From: Neobacillus drentensis NBRC 102427
GTDB lineage: Bacteria > Bacillota > Bacilli > Bacillales > Cytobacillaceae
Direction of reading: 5' to 3'
Length of the DNA stretch: 64,000 nucleotides
Assembly (NCBI RefSeq): GCF_001591445.1
Contig: NZ_BCUX01000011.1
Location: 84,780 to 148,779 of the forward strand
Shown: one piece after another, positions 25,696 through 35,170 of the stretch
Numbering within the stretch: position 1 is the first letter of the stretch
Layout of the letters: each line of letters starts with the position of its first letter
Notes under the pieces: generated by a model
The model's input: only the letters and a program-made list of their open reading frames with translations
Databases searched by the model: none
What the model was told of the DNA's origin: nothing
Translations under genes and position numbers: made by a program

Positions 25696-26784
25696 ATGAG
25701 TTACAAATTAGTTGAAGAAAAAGTTGAAACGGCTCAAACCACTATGAAAGCTCTCATTTATCGCGGACCCGGAAACAAAGAATGGGCTGATGCTCCAAAG
25801 CCAACCGTCCAAAAATCAACAGATGCTATTGTCAAGGTATTAAAAACTACTATCTGCGGCACGGATCTACATATCTTGAAAGGAGATGTACCTACCGTTG
25901 CTGTTGGAAGAATTTTAGGACATGAAGGTATTGGAATCATTGAGGAAATAGGGCCGGGAGTACAAAACTTCAAACCAGGTGACAAAGTGTTGATTTCATG
26001 CATTACCTCTTGCGGTAAGTGCCCAAATTGTAAAAAGGGCTTGTATGCTCACTGTGAAGATGGCGGTTGGATTCTTGGTCACACGATTGATGGAACACAA
26101 GCTGAATTTGTTCGGATTCCTTATGCAGATACAAGTCTGTATCCAATACCTCCTGGAAGTGATGAGGAAGCCATGGTTATGTTAAGTGATATCCTCCCAA
26201 CAGGTTTTGAAATTGGCGTACTTAATGGGCGTGTGAAACCTGGTGATACCATCGCAATTATCGGAGCTGGTCCAGTAGGCTTATCAGCTTTGTTAACGTC
26301 TCAATTCTACTCTCCATCTGAAATTATTATGGTGGATCTCGATAGTAATCGCCTAGATATAGCCAGAAAATTCGGTGCTACAGAATTAGTCAACAGTGCT
26401 GATGGAAGAGCTGTACAAAGAATAATGGAACTAACAGAAGGAAAAGGTGTAGACGTTGTCATTGAAGCAGTTGGTATTCCAGCCACCTTTGATATCTGCC
26501 AGGAAGTCGTAAAGCCTGGAGGGAATATTGCCAACGTTGGGGTACACGGTAAAAGCGTAGAGCTTCATTTAGAAAAACTATGGATTCAAAATATTACGTT
26601 AACAACAGGACTTGTAAGTACAAATTCAACCCCAATGTTATTAAAATCGGTTGCAGCCAACAAAATAGAACCTAAAAAACTAGTTACGCACCGCTTCAAG
26701 CTAAATGACATTTTGGAAGCATACAATGTATTTGCAAATGCATCAAAGGAACAAGCGATAAAAGTTATTATAACTAATGATTAA
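25696..26784 (+). CDS. Zinc-dependent alcohol dehydrogenase (medium-chain family)
   Basis: 362 residues. The catalytic zinc site is in TTICGTDLHILKGD and GHEGIG; the structural zinc Cys cluster is complete (CGKCPNCKKGLYAHC). The NAD(P)-binding loop is IIGAGPVGLS. It resembles the isopropanol/secondary alcohol branch, which reversibly oxidises alcohols in the cytoplasm. An N-terminal stretch of about 16 residues precedes the usual MKAL start. It forms a single-gene unit with a strong terminator. Confidence 0.92.
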   Translation: MSYKLVEEKVETAQTTMKALIYRGPGNKEWADAPKPTVQKSTDAIVKVLKTTICGTDLHILKGDVPTVAVGRILGHEGIGIIEEIGPGVQNFKPGDKVLISCITSCGKCPNCKKGLYAHCEDGGWILGHTIDGTQAEFVRIPYADTSLYPIPPGSDEEAMVMLSDILPTGFEIGVLNGRVKPGDTIAIIGAGPVGLSALLTSQFYSPSEIIMVDLDSNRLDIARKFGATELVNSADGRAVQRIMELTEGKGVDVVIEAVGIPATFDICQEVVKPGGNIANVGVHGKSVELHLEKLWIQNITLTTGLVSTNSTPMLLKSVAANKIEPKKLVTHRFKLNDILEAYNVFANASKEQAIKVIITND

Positions 26785-26843
26785 AATGAAACATACGTGA
26801 AAAGACGAATAGCTTATTTGCTTTATGATGTTCGTTTTCGCTT

Positions 26844-26886
26844 AAAAAGAAGTCTTGGTCATTATTATTTGACCAAGACTTCTTTT
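26844..26886 (+). terminator. Strong terminator of the alcohol dehydrogenase gene
   Basis: AAAAGAAGTCTTGGTCA pairs perfectly with TGACCAAGACTTCTTTT. Confidence 0.92.
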
Positions 26887-27076
26887 ATCCTATACTACTA
26901 GATTCATCCAAAGTATTGGACCATTTCTTTACTCTATCCTTAAAATATAGTACAGTGACATGCACTCATACTGACCCTAACCAGAACATTTGTTTTATTT
27001 CGTGTAATTAGATATAATATTTATAGAATTTCATCCTCGCTAAATCCGCTTATTATCAATAAAAGGATGTGCTAAA

Positions 27077-27964
27077 ATGTCATTAGGTATGTTAGTACGT
27101 GAAGACCCCAGCCAGTTTATCCACCATGATCAATTATTCAAGCAATTAATTAACACATTTTTTTCAGAGTTTTTAGATTTATTTTTTCCAAATGTTCATC
27201 AACATATTGATTTTTCTTCCATAAAACCGATGTCGGAAGAAATGTTTACGGACCTTTTTAAAGGAGAGAGCCGTAGAGCAGATGTTGTTATTGAAGCACA
27301 ATTGAAAGGGCAAGACACATTAATTATCATCCATGTCGAACCGCAAAGTTATGGGCAATCGGACTTTAACGAAAGAATGTACCATTATTTTAGTCTACTT
27401 TATAATAAGTATCGTAAACCAATTTTACCTATTGCTATTTTTAGTTACGATGAAAATCGGTATGAACGAAACGAGTTTACCATTACCTTGCCTTTTTTTC
27501 ATGTTTTAACTTTCCAATTTCTGATGGTTGAACTCCGAAAAATGAATTGGAGACAATATATTCATTCTAATAATCCTGTTGCGGCTGCTTTAATAAGTAA
27601 AATGGGTTATTCCCAAATTGAAAGAGTTCAAGTAAAAAAAGAATTTTTGCGGATGTTAGTTAAAATGGAAATAAACCCAGCTAAAATGGAGCTTATTAAT
27701 GGTTTTTTCGAGACCTATTTATCTTTAAACGAAAGCGAGGAAAAAGAGCTCATGGAAGAAATTAAACAGTTAAATCAGGACGAATTAAAACAAATCTTGA
27801 AACTGCCAAATTCTTGGGTTGAAAAAGGAAAAAAGGAAGGAATTAAAGAAGGAAAAAGGAAAATCGCCATCAATATGTTAAAAGAAGGATTATCCATTGA
27901 ATTAATCGTAAGAGTAACAGATTTAGATTATGCTGAAATTGAAGAGATAAGTAAACAGCTGTAA
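27077..27964 (+). CDS. Rpn/YhgA-like nuclease-transposase family protein
   Basis: 295 residues of the Rpn (recombination-promoting nuclease)/PDDEXK transposase-like family. The N-terminal HHDQLFKQLINTFFSEFLDLF and the nuclease core RRADVVIEAQL...TLIIIHVEPQS are typical. The C-terminus carries the characteristic EKGKKEGIKEGKR helix. E. coli Rpn proteins cut DNA and promote RecA-independent recombination. It is a single gene with its own terminator and no sign of element ends. It may be domesticated. Confidence 0.82.
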   Translation: MSLGMLVREDPSQFIHHDQLFKQLINTFFSEFLDLFFPNVHQHIDFSSIKPMSEEMFTDLFKGESRRADVVIEAQLKGQDTLIIIHVEPQSYGQSDFNERMYHYFSLLYNKYRKPILPIAIFSYDENRYERNEFTITLPFFHVLTFQFLMVELRKMNWRQYIHSNNPVAAALISKMGYSQIERVQVKKEFLRMLVKMEINPAKMELINGFFETYLSLNESEEKELMEEIKQLNQDELKQILKLPNSWVEKGKKEGIKEGKRKIAINMLKEGLSIELIVRVTDLDYAEIEEISKQL

Positions 27965-27993
27965 CTTTGCACTGTTCTTCCTCTAAAAAAAGA

Positions 27994-28045
27994 AAAAAAG
28001 TGCCAGGCATCATCCAAGTTTCTGGATGATACTTGGCACTTTTTT
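27994..28045 (+). terminator. Terminator built from a REP-like hairpin
   Basis: GTGCCAGGCATCATCCA pairs with TGGATGATACTTGGCAC and is flanked by A and T runs. The same sequence type forms the hairpins at 34295-34341 and 56096-56150. Confidence 0.88.
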
Positions 28046-28070
28046 CTGGTCCTCCACTTCCAAAACACCC

Positions 28071-28547
28071 CTATAATAAATGATTTTTAATTTGAGCTTG
28101 AACTGCTTCGGTTAGTTCATTTGTATCTTTAAAGCTTTTTGAATCAATAGCATCAGAATAATGGTTAGAGACTTTCACAGCTCTATTTCCCCCTCTTTTT
28201 TCAGTCAATTTATATGAATCTTTGATGGAAACAAGAATAACTTTAACTGCGGATTTCATGGCGATTCTTAAACTACCTGATTTAAAATTATCCATATTAC
28301 TTTGATGGTTTCCAACATATAATACGGGTTCATCTAATGGGACATTTGCAAATCGTGTTACTGTTACGTCTGCACCTGAAATTTTAACCAACCTTTTTGT
28401 ACATTTTAAAATCAACTTATTAATTAGTTCTAGTTTTTCTATGTTCTTGCCGGCTTTCTTTAATTTATTTATCGTAAATGTTTTGTTTGCTTTACTTAAA
28501 ATATAACCCCATAAATATCCTTGAAATACTAGAGCGCGCATTTTCAT
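28071..28547 (-). pseudogene. plsC-like acyltransferase with a large internal deletion
   Basis: 158 residues where about 240 are normal for 1-acylglycerol-3-phosphate acyltransferase. The first half ends at the catalytic motif VGNHQSNMD (HX4D). The next residues, NFKSGSLRIAMKSAV, belong about 75 residues further on in intact PlsC proteins. The block with the EGTRS substrate-binding motif is missing. The frame stays open, so the deletion is in frame, but activity is unlikely. The C-terminus also looks degraded (ILVSIKDSYKLTEKRGG). Confidence 0.7.
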
Positions 28548-28827
28548 CCTCTTCTCAAAATTTACTAAATAAAAGGGATCACCCGTTTATTTCCACTCAT
28601 TATATGATAATAATTATCGTTATTAATTGACTTAGATCAAGATTGGTTACTATTTCAAGTGAAGGTCATAGGGACAGGTTTTATCGCAAACACTAACTTA
28701 TAAACTGATAATAATTAAAAATCTTCCCTCAAACATCAATTTAAGGGAAGATTAAAAGATGCATTTAAGTTTACATAACATTATTATAAACAATAAGCAC
28801 CTGACACTTTTTGTTATTTCTTAAAGA

Positions 28828-29337
28828 TTAAGCACCAATCTGATCAAGATAAAGTAGTTTTAGTTGTTTTCTCGCTCTGTAGATCCTTGTTTTCACAGTG
28901 CTGGGTTTTAAATCAAGGACGTGGGCAATTTCGTTTTCTTTTAAACCCTGTCCTAACTTGAGCATAAGTACGTCCTGATATTCATGTGTTAGTTTTCTGA
29001 TAGCACGATAAACCTCCTCCACCAAAAATCCTATTTCCACTTCCTCTTCCACGTTTTGCTTCATTACTTTCCCTAAACATTCAAAGCTTTCCTGCTCCAT
29101 CGGTATCCCTTTCTTTTTCCTTTCGATACGGACAAAGTCTATTGCTGTTCTCGTTGCAATGACGGATAGCCAAGCACCTACTTTGCTGTCTTCTTCAATC
29201 GTTTCTATCTTTTTCATAGCTTTAATAAAGGTTTCTTGAACGACATCCTCTGCCAAATGTAAATCTCTTGTAATTGAATATCCTATATGAAAGAGGCGTT
29301 TATAAAACAAGCTATATATCTCAGAAAAATCAATCAA
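28828..29337 (-). CDS. Orphan ECF sigma factor
   Basis: 169 residues. Region 2 shows DLHLAEDVVQETFIKAMKKI and WLSVIATRTAIDFVR; region 4 is a helix-turn-helix (LKENEIAHVLDLKPSTVKTR). It starts with TTG at 29337, nine bases after GGGAG. No anti-sigma gene follows; the next gene on this strand ends 79 bases upstream of it and encodes a histidine kinase. Control might come from transcription of its own gene or from the unusual repeat-bearing leader at 29349-29381. Confidence 0.9.
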   Translation of the reverse strand: MIDFSEIYSLFYKRLFHIGYSITRDLHLAEDVVQETFIKAMKKIETIEEDSKVGAWLSVIATRTAIDFVRIERKKKGIPMEQESFECLGKVMKQNVEEEVEIGFLVEEVYRAIRKLTHEYQDVLMLKLGQGLKENEIAHVLDLKPSTVKTRIYRARKQLKLLYLDQIGA

Positions 29338-29348
29338 GCTAGATCACT

Positions 29349-29381
29349 CCCATCTTTCTCCCATCTTTCTCCCATCTTTCC
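29349..29381 (-). repeat. Three 11-bp tandem repeats in the ECF sigma leader
   Basis: The plus strand has CCCATCTTTCT three times (the last ends CC). Read on the minus strand each unit is AGAAAGATGGG, purine-rich, and the nearest unit supplies the ribosome site of the sigma gene. Confidence 0.8.
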
Positions 29382-29415
29382 CTTATCAAATAAACTTAAT
29401 GAAATAAATGATTCG

Positions 29416-31659
29416 CTATTTTTCTAACTTCAAAGTAATATTTACCTTAAATAAATCACCATCCGTCTCGATATCAAGACGGCCATCATGGAGGTCGATA
29501 ATTGATTTCGCAATGGCAAGCCCAAGTCCGGATCCCTCCGTATGCCGGGATGTATCCCCACGTTTGAACCTTTCAAAAAGCTCGTCAGTATTATCGCTTA
29601 GTTCATATTTTGAAACATTTTTAAACATAATGATCGCTTGGTCATTTAAAGTTGATATTGTAATATAGACACGCGAGTGGTCCAATGAATATTTAAGGAT
29701 ATTACCAATTAGGTTATCAAAGACACGCCAAAGCTTTTGTCCATCTACAAGGGCGTAAACGGGCTTTTGGCTATTGTTTACCCGGAACTGCAGACTGGAT
29801 TCGTTGATCGTTTCATCATATTCGGCAAGTGCTTGTTGCAATAGCTGGTCAAGATCGACTCGTTCCTTTACCAATTCAATATTGCCGCTTGCCATTTTTG
29901 ACACTTCAAATAAATCCTCAATTAACACCTTTAACCGCTTTGATTTCCGATCAATGATTTCAAGATAAGCGGCCCTGTCCTCACTTGACACATCTTCTGT
30001 TTTTAATAACTCGGTATACGTAATGATGGAGGTTAGCGGTGTCCGCAAATCATGGCTTACATTTGTAATTAATTCGGTTTTTAGACGTTCACTCTTTGCC
30101 TGATGACTCTGAGATGTTTTTACCCCTTGCTTTAACACATTAATATTGGCAGTAAGCGTTGCCAGTACAGATCTCCCGGACACCTCTAGGTCCTCTCCCA
30201 GATTTCCAAGCGCCAGTTCATTCGTTTTCTCAACAATCCGGTTAAAATAGCCAATTCTATTGATCAAGACCATCACTAGAGGAATTCCTATAGCTCCAAG
30301 AAGGATCATATATAAAAGAAGAAAAACGGGATGTACAAACATCATTAGGGCTGCTAACCCTAGACAAAAAACGATAGCCAGTAGAATAAACAACTGCGTA
30401 CCAGTGCTTTGATTTAAAAAAGCTTCATTTAAGCTTCGCTTTCCTTTAGTAAAGTGTACCTTTATGCTGCGTCCTGCTTTATTTAGGAGCCCTTTTTCCC
30501 ATGCCTTTTTTACATTTTGCCAATCCTTTAATTCCGGAACAAGGCATTTCCACTGTATAAAAGAAAGACCCCAGAAACACGATGCCACAGCTATAACAAT
30601 AAAAATTTCCACAGCTCGGAAGGGATTTTGCGCTACATATATTGCTTGACTGCTTGCCTCATAAATGGAGCTAAATGCGACAATGCCAGCAATGATAAAA
30701 AGAATTACTCTTAAATCAATGGGAAGCTTGTTATAAAAAGGCCTCCATTTTTCAATTTTTGCTGAAAATCCTCGCGATTTTTTTCCTAGAATAAAACAGA
30801 GAATTAAAGCGAGTATGCCAGCCATGGATAAAACTAATAAGATGATTCGCATCTGTTTATAGTTTTCAGATCCACTCATGATTGAATTTGATAGGGATAA
30901 GGATTTAGGTATACCTATTTGTCCTTCAAACACCCCACTCGTTTTAGGGATGATTGAATTGATCAGACCTGCATATCCTGGGATCCCATAATTAATGGCA
31001 TAATCTCTTGAGATTTGAAAGTTTGTAACAAACCGCATATTTTTAGGGTTCATCATGTCATTTGCTGATTGATCTTTTGGTAGATTAAGATTTGTGTGGA
31101 CTTTACCTGTTGCGCTATTCGTATAATAATAACTAAATGTATCTTTGTACCGTAAGAAAACTGAGCGAGTATTCTCTCTTTCCTTATAGTATTCTTCTAA
31201 TCTCTGTTCTTTTTCTTTAATTACCTTGGGCCGAATATATTCATCACTTTTGAAGTTTTTCTTAATATCGTCAATTTTCAAATCCCTTTCGGCCGTTAAA
31301 GCATCCGCTGCCTCTTGATTATTTGTGTTTAAATCTTCCTGAATTTGTGCTTCATATTGAGCGTTTATGTTATTTATTTGATCAGGGAGATTTCCATATC
31401 GATAACGATGCTCAATAATCTCGTCTTTCGTAACTGTTATCGCTTTTTTGGCTTCATCCAATGGAAGATCATATAGCTCAAACACACTTAAATACCCGGC
31501 GAAGGCATCGAGTTCGCTTTGGAATTGAGGAGTATGGAAATAGTCCCGATGTAGGTAATCGCTGCCGTAGGTGAAAAAGGCAAGGAGCCCACTTAGCCCA
31601 AAAGTAAATAGTAGAGTCCAGGCTGCAAAGATTGTTCTACTTCTCCATTTTGTAACCAA
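29416..31659 (-). CDS. Multi-pass sensor histidine kinase
   Basis: 747 residues. Membrane helix at about 10-30, an extracellular segment of about 240 residues rich in charged helices, then six or seven helices between about 275 and 490. HAMP-like linker, then the HisKA motif (TNVSHDLRTPLTSI) and the HATPase N, G1 and G2 boxes (RVFDNLIGNILKYS, GSGLGLAIAKSI). It phosphorylates the regulator encoded just upstream; the two frames overlap by 23 bases. The signal is unknown; the cytoplasmic part resembles VanS-type kinases. Confidence 0.92.
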   Translation of the reverse strand: MVTKWRSRTIFAAWTLLFTFGLSGLLAFFTYGSDYLHRDYFHTPQFQSELDAFAGYLSVFELYDLPLDEAKKAITVTKDEIIEHRYRYGNLPDQINNINAQYEAQIQEDLNTNNQEAADALTAERDLKIDDIKKNFKSDEYIRPKVIKEKEQRLEEYYKERENTRSVFLRYKDTFSYYYTNSATGKVHTNLNLPKDQSANDMMNPKNMRFVTNFQISRDYAINYGIPGYAGLINSIIPKTSGVFEGQIGIPKSLSLSNSIMSGSENYKQMRIILLVLSMAGILALILCFILGKKSRGFSAKIEKWRPFYNKLPIDLRVILFIIAGIVAFSSIYEASSQAIYVAQNPFRAVEIFIVIAVASCFWGLSFIQWKCLVPELKDWQNVKKAWEKGLLNKAGRSIKVHFTKGKRSLNEAFLNQSTGTQLFILLAIVFCLGLAALMMFVHPVFLLLYMILLGAIGIPLVMVLINRIGYFNRIVEKTNELALGNLGEDLEVSGRSVLATLTANINVLKQGVKTSQSHQAKSERLKTELITNVSHDLRTPLTSIITYTELLKTEDVSSEDRAAYLEIIDRKSKRLKVLIEDLFEVSKMASGNIELVKERVDLDQLLQQALAEYDETINESSLQFRVNNSQKPVYALVDGQKLWRVFDNLIGNILKYSLDHSRVYITISTLNDQAIIMFKNVSKYELSDNTDELFERFKRGDTSRHTEGSGLGLAIAKSIIDLHDGRLDIETDGDLFKVNITLKLEK

Positions 31660-32329
31660 TTCCCCACACCACCTTTAAATATCTTGGATTTTTCGCATCA
31701 ATTTCAATTTTTTCACGAATTTTCCGGATGTGGACCGCCACTGTATTCTCCGCATTATAGCAAGGTTCTTTCCATACCCGTTCATAAATTTCGTGAATTG
31801 AAAACACCCGGCCGGCGTTTGTCATTAACAGTTCGACAATTTTATATTCAATTGGTGTAAGCTTCACCGGCTCGCCATGGGCCGTCACTTCTTTTGCTGA
31901 TTGGTCTATGGTGAGACCATTTAAATCAATCACTTTTTTTATACCTTCAAAGGTCCCAAAGGTTACATACCTTCTCAACTGAGATTTCACGCGGGCAACA
32001 AGCTCCATCGGATTGAACGGCTTGGTCACATAATCATCCGCTCCCACCTGAAGTCCTAAAATCTTATCAGTATCCTCGCTTTTTGCACTTAAAATAATGA
32101 TCGGTATGTTTTTCTTCTCACGAATCTTATATGTAGCAGAAATGCCATCAAGCCTCGGCATCATAATATCTAAAATAATCAGATGGACTGGGTGTTCATT
32201 TAATAATTCTAATGCTTCAATCCCATCCTTGGCTTTTAATACCGTGACCCCTTCATTTTTTAAATAAATTTCAATAGCGTCTCGTATTTCCTTCTCATCA
32301 TCTACAACCAGCACAAAGTAATTCTCCAT
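31637..32329 (-). CDS. OmpR/VanR-family response regulator
   Basis: 230 residues. The receiver domain has the acidic pair DD (10-11), phosphoacceptor Asp54 (IILDIMMPRLDG) and Lys in TKPFNP. The C-terminal winged helix (TPIEYKIVELLMTNAGRVFS...VAVHIRKIREKIE) binds DNA. It is the first gene of the two-component pair. GGGGGGA lies before the ATG. Confidence 0.95.
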   Translation of the reverse strand: MENYFVLVVDDEKEIRDAIEIYLKNEGVTVLKAKDGIEALELLNEHPVHLIILDIMMPRLDGISATYKIREKKNIPIIILSAKSEDTDKILGLQVGADDYVTKPFNPMELVARVKSQLRRYVTFGTFEGIKKVIDLNGLTIDQSAKEVTAHGEPVKLTPIEYKIVELLMTNAGRVFSIHEIYERVWKEPCYNAENTVAVHIRKIREKIEIDAKNPRYLKVVWGIGYKMEK

Positions 32330-32628
32330 TTCCCCCCCACTTTCTAGCAGCCAACTTTCATTACCTTAATAGTAAACGGAAAATCTTAACATTCGTTTAC
32401 AATAATCCTTAAGAATTTCTTAATATTTTTATATTTTTCCTTGAATAGTGATCAGGGAGTCCTAATCTATTAATATTTTTATTTTATATTAGAAGGTAAA
32501 GAGATTGGGGGCTTTTGGAGAAATAAACCAATTAAATTTGAGGATGTAGTATAAAAAGGTGATATTCTATTTTTCTGGATAAACAAAAGAAAAGAATCCA
32601 CCCTAGAGACTAACTCAAGGATGGATAT

Positions 32629-32700
32629 TATTACTATACTTCCAATCATAGCTAAATTTAGGAATGTTAAAAAGACGGTGTCCGGCCTATTTTATGTAAA
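32629..32700. repeat. Dispersed repeat, copy 2
   Basis: TTACTATACTTCCAATCATA and the following bases match copies at 24957 and 42667. It lies in the 458-base gap 32330-32788, which also holds an imperfect hairpin (32595-32627) and the TATGTAAA motifs. Confidence 0.65.
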
Positions 32701-32764
32701 CTTTATATAACTTTATGTAAACTTTTCTTTACATTATGCATATAATACATTACTCTATGTAAAA
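32692..32764 (+). promoter_or_regulatory. Promoter region with repeated TATGTAAA motifs
   Basis: TATGTAAA occurs at about 32694, 32714 and 32756, with the inverse TTTACAT at about 32729. A consensus -10 TATAAT lies at 32741-32746. The motifs surround the promoter of the membrane-protein/XRE pair, so they may be sites for that regulator. I see no good -35. Confidence 0.5.
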
Positions 32765-32788
32765 GTGACCATACTGGGGGTGTAAACC

Positions 32789-33235
32789 ATGACCTATCAA
32801 GAAAAGAAAAGCATTGTATCGTTGATCAGCGCCATGCTCATTTTCGGATCTTATTGCTTGTACATGTACCCGCGGTACCCAGGGGGCGGACTGGAGTCGA
32901 TGGAAACCTTTCGCTATTTTGGATCTTTCGTCCTCATCCTGACCTTATTTTCAATCGTCGCGCATATCATGATCAGCATTATTTTTAACATCGTCTTTAG
33001 AATGACGACCAGAGAAAAGGAACCAAGATTTGCGGATGAACTGGATAAGTTAATTGACTTGAAAGCGGCCCGAAATTCATTTTTTGTGTTTATCGTCGGC
33101 TTTCTTGTGGCAATGGGATCGCTGATCATCTATCAGCCGTCCCAGGTGATGTTCATTATCCTGATCATTTCAGGATTCATTTCCGATGTGACCGGCTCCG
33201 TTACAAAATTTTATCACTATCGGAAAGGAGTGTAA
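32789..33235 (+). CDS. Four-helix membrane protein paired with an XRE regulator
   Basis: 148 residues with four membrane helices (about 8-28, 44-70, 96-114 and 119-138). I do not recognise a family with certainty. GGGGGTG precedes the ATG. The regulator gene starts two bases after its stop, so they are co-expressed. Such pairs (small membrane protein plus XRE repressor) are common in Bacillus and usually autoregulated. Confidence 0.75.
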   Translation: MTYQEKKSIVSLISAMLIFGSYCLYMYPRYPGGGLESMETFRYFGSFVLILTLFSIVAHIMISIIFNIVFRMTTREKEPRFADELDKLIDLKAARNSFFVFIVGFLVAMGSLIIYQPSQVMFIILIISGFISDVTGSVTKFYHYRKGV

Positions 33236-33237
33236 CA

Positions 33238-33462
33238 GTGCGCAAAACGCTTGTCGGTAATCATATCCGTAAATTACGATTCCACTATGATGAAATGACT
33301 CAGCAGCAGTTAGCTGACAAGGTGGGCGTAACAAGACAAACCATTGTGGCTCTAGAAAAAGGAAACTATTCCCCATCGCTAGAACTGGCTTTTCGCATTG
33401 CTCACGCCTTTAACTTACCGTTGGAAGAGGTATTTTATTATGGGGACAACACAAAGCTGTAA
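33238..33462 (+). CDS. XRE-family helix-turn-helix regulator
   Basis: 74 residues starting with GTG, two bases after the previous stop. It is a full Cro/CI helix-turn-helix: MTQQQLADKVGVTRQTIVAL followed by EKGNYSPSLELAFRIAHAF and LEEVF. The likely target is its own operon promoter at 32692-32764. Confidence 0.9.
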   Translation: MRKTLVGNHIRKLRFHYDEMTQQQLADKVGVTRQTIVALEKGNYSPSLELAFRIAHAFNLPLEEVFYYGDNTKL

Positions 33463-33518
33463 GAACTATGATTGTTTTTACCATACATTTTTGAATTTAT
33501 TAAATGGAGGAGATAAAA

Positions 33519-34226
33519 ATGAATTCAAACAAAAAAGCTGCAAAAATCGTGGGAGTATTGTTTATACTGGCAGCGGTTACGGCGATAGTGGGTCTTAATT
33601 TATATAATCCTATCCTAAACGGTCCCGATTACTTGATTAAAGGTTCCGAACACGCCAACCAGGTAATACTCGGAGCGCTCATGGAATTAATTCTTGTCAT
33701 TTCAGCAGTTGGTACTGCAACTACAATGTTTCCAATTTTAAGGAGATATAATGAGACTATAGCTCTTTGGCATGTTTGCTTTCGGTTTCTTGAAGCGATA
33801 ATTATTACTGTTGGTGTAATCAGCGTACTATCCCTTTTGACCTTAAGCCGGGAATTTGTAGCATCAGGAGTTCCGGATATCACCTCTTTTCAAGCTTCAG
33901 GTACAATATTAATAGCAGTACATGACTGGACATTTATGCTTGGTCCACTTTTCATGCTGGGTATTAATACGATGATGTACAGTTATATATTTTATAAATC
34001 CAAACTTGTACCCAGATTCATCTCCATCTTGGGTATGACAGGGGCAACTCTTGTTTTTATTTGTGCCTTGTTAGTAATGTTCGGTGTCATCCAACAAGTT
34101 TCTGTTTGGGGTGGTATTTTGGCGCTGCCAGTCGCAGCGAATGAAATGATTTTAGCAGTTTGGCTTATCGTTAAAGGATTCAACGAATCTGTAAATTTAA
34201 AAGGACAAAACTACCTTCCTCTTTGA
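33519..34226 (+). CDS. DUF4386 membrane protein
   Basis: 235 residues from the ATG at 33519; the ATG at 33504 is part of the ribosome-site stretch ATGGAGGAG. Six membrane helices and the GPLFMLGINTMMYSYIFYKS motif match DUF4386, a family of unknown function common in Bacillus. A decayed fragment of a similar gene lies at 25028-25105. Confidence 0.85.
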   Translation: MNSNKKAAKIVGVLFILAAVTAIVGLNLYNPILNGPDYLIKGSEHANQVILGALMELILVISAVGTATTMFPILRRYNETIALWHVCFRFLEAIIITVGVISVLSLLTLSREFVASGVPDITSFQASGTILIAVHDWTFMLGPLFMLGINTMMYSYIFYKSKLVPRFISILGMTGATLVFICALLVMFGVIQQVSVWGGILALPVAANEMILAVWLIVKGFNESVNLKGQNYLPL

Positions 34227-34294
34227 TTACAAAATTGATCGATTTTGATTATTTATCCTTCAGAAAAAAATATAGTTTCAATTACAGAACAAAT

Positions 34295-34341
34295 AGTGTC
34301 AAGCACCATCCCAATTTTCGGATGGTACCTGGCACTTTTTT
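34295..34341 (+). terminator. REP-like terminator after the DUF4386 gene
   Basis: AGTGTCAAGCACCATCC pairs with GGATGGTACCTGGCACT, followed by TTTTT. It runs through an open frame at 34245-34673, which I do not accept as a gene. Confidence 0.8.
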
Positions 34342-34548
34342 CTGTTTATCTATTAATATTAATCTTCATTCCGCAAAACAATGCCATCGCTCATTTTAAT
34401 GATATATTCAGCATAGGAAAGCATATCCTCATCATGGTGACCATTAGTGTAGTGATGTTTAATGTTTTAGTAAATTTCTGGATTAACCGAGATGAATGCT
34501 TTGCAAAATATAGCCTTTTTCCGCATTATTTATTTCCTGTTCTCACTA

Positions 34549-34588
34549 AAAAAAGTACCGTTCACATGGCGAGTGAACGGAACTTTTT
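34549..34588. terminator. Terminator at the 3' end of the 34607-35170 gene
   Basis: AAAAAGTACCGTTCAC pairs with GTGAACGGAACTTTTT. Confidence 0.88.
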
Positions 34589-34606
34589 CATTAATTTAAA
34601 AAGAAG

Positions 34607-35170
34607 TCATCTATATCGAATTGTAATTAATATATCCTTTTCTTTCACACTCATAGCACGTGCAAATTCTTGACTGTGCCTGAATTGAACTCCAGCTAGT
34701 GACCCGCAATCAAAGGCCAAGCTCATTAATTGATTTAACCGCTCATACTCTTGGTAAATCCGATTCAGAATCAGTTGATACTCGGCGTCAATCTCCGCCA
34801 CAGCCTTTTGATAGATAGAACGAATTTCAGTAGGGCTTACGTTAAGTTGATATTGTATCAGTTTGAAAGACTCACCGATTTTTTTCATAATCGTGCCAAA
34901 GTTATCGATCAAATATACAAGCGTGACCGCAACAATACCCGTTAGGATTCCGCCCAATACCCCTGCAATCAGGTCTGCAAAAGCAACCAGTGGTGTTGTT
35001 TTTAAATACGTTGCAAACGATTCCGTTAAGATGACCCCGACAGATGTGACAACAGCAGTTGTTAAGATTTTTGAAGCTTCAATTAACGCTTGTTTTCTCG
35101 TCATATCTGCAGGAGGATTAATGAGTAATTTGAATGCTTTTACCAACGCATGAATGCCGTCATTTAACAT
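34607..35170 (-). CDS. Uncharacterised membrane protein, probably a 5'-truncated gene
   Basis: 187 residues with two membrane helices (about 35-58 and 62-88) and a helical C-terminus. The frame continues as sensible protein for about 19 codons upstream of the ATG (NLITVFINTFAKTAKNTAR) until a TAA, with no start codon and no ribosome site at either point. That suggests the C-terminal part of a longer protein whose 5' end was lost when the McrBC-type genes or another segment arrived at about 35230. I do not recognise the family. Confidence 0.55.
   Translation of the reverse strand: MLNDGIHALVKAFKLLINPPADMTRKQALIEASKILTTAVVTSVGVILTESFATYLKTTPLVAFADLIAGVLGGILTGIVAVTLVYLIDNFGTIMKKIGESFKLIQYQLNVSPTEIRSIYQKAVAEIDAEYQLILNRIYQEYERLNQLMSLAFDCGSLAGVQFRHSQEFARAMSVKEKDILITIRYR

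Noticed and set aside
29349..29381. CRISPR-like repeat
   Set aside because: The 11-bp units are directly tandem with no spacers and lie in a gene leader.
34245..34673. 142-codon plus-strand frame with hydrophobic segments
   Set aside because: It reads through a terminator hairpin (34295-34341), a second terminator and the 3' end of the minus-strand gene. Part may be an old gene remnant, but I cannot support it.
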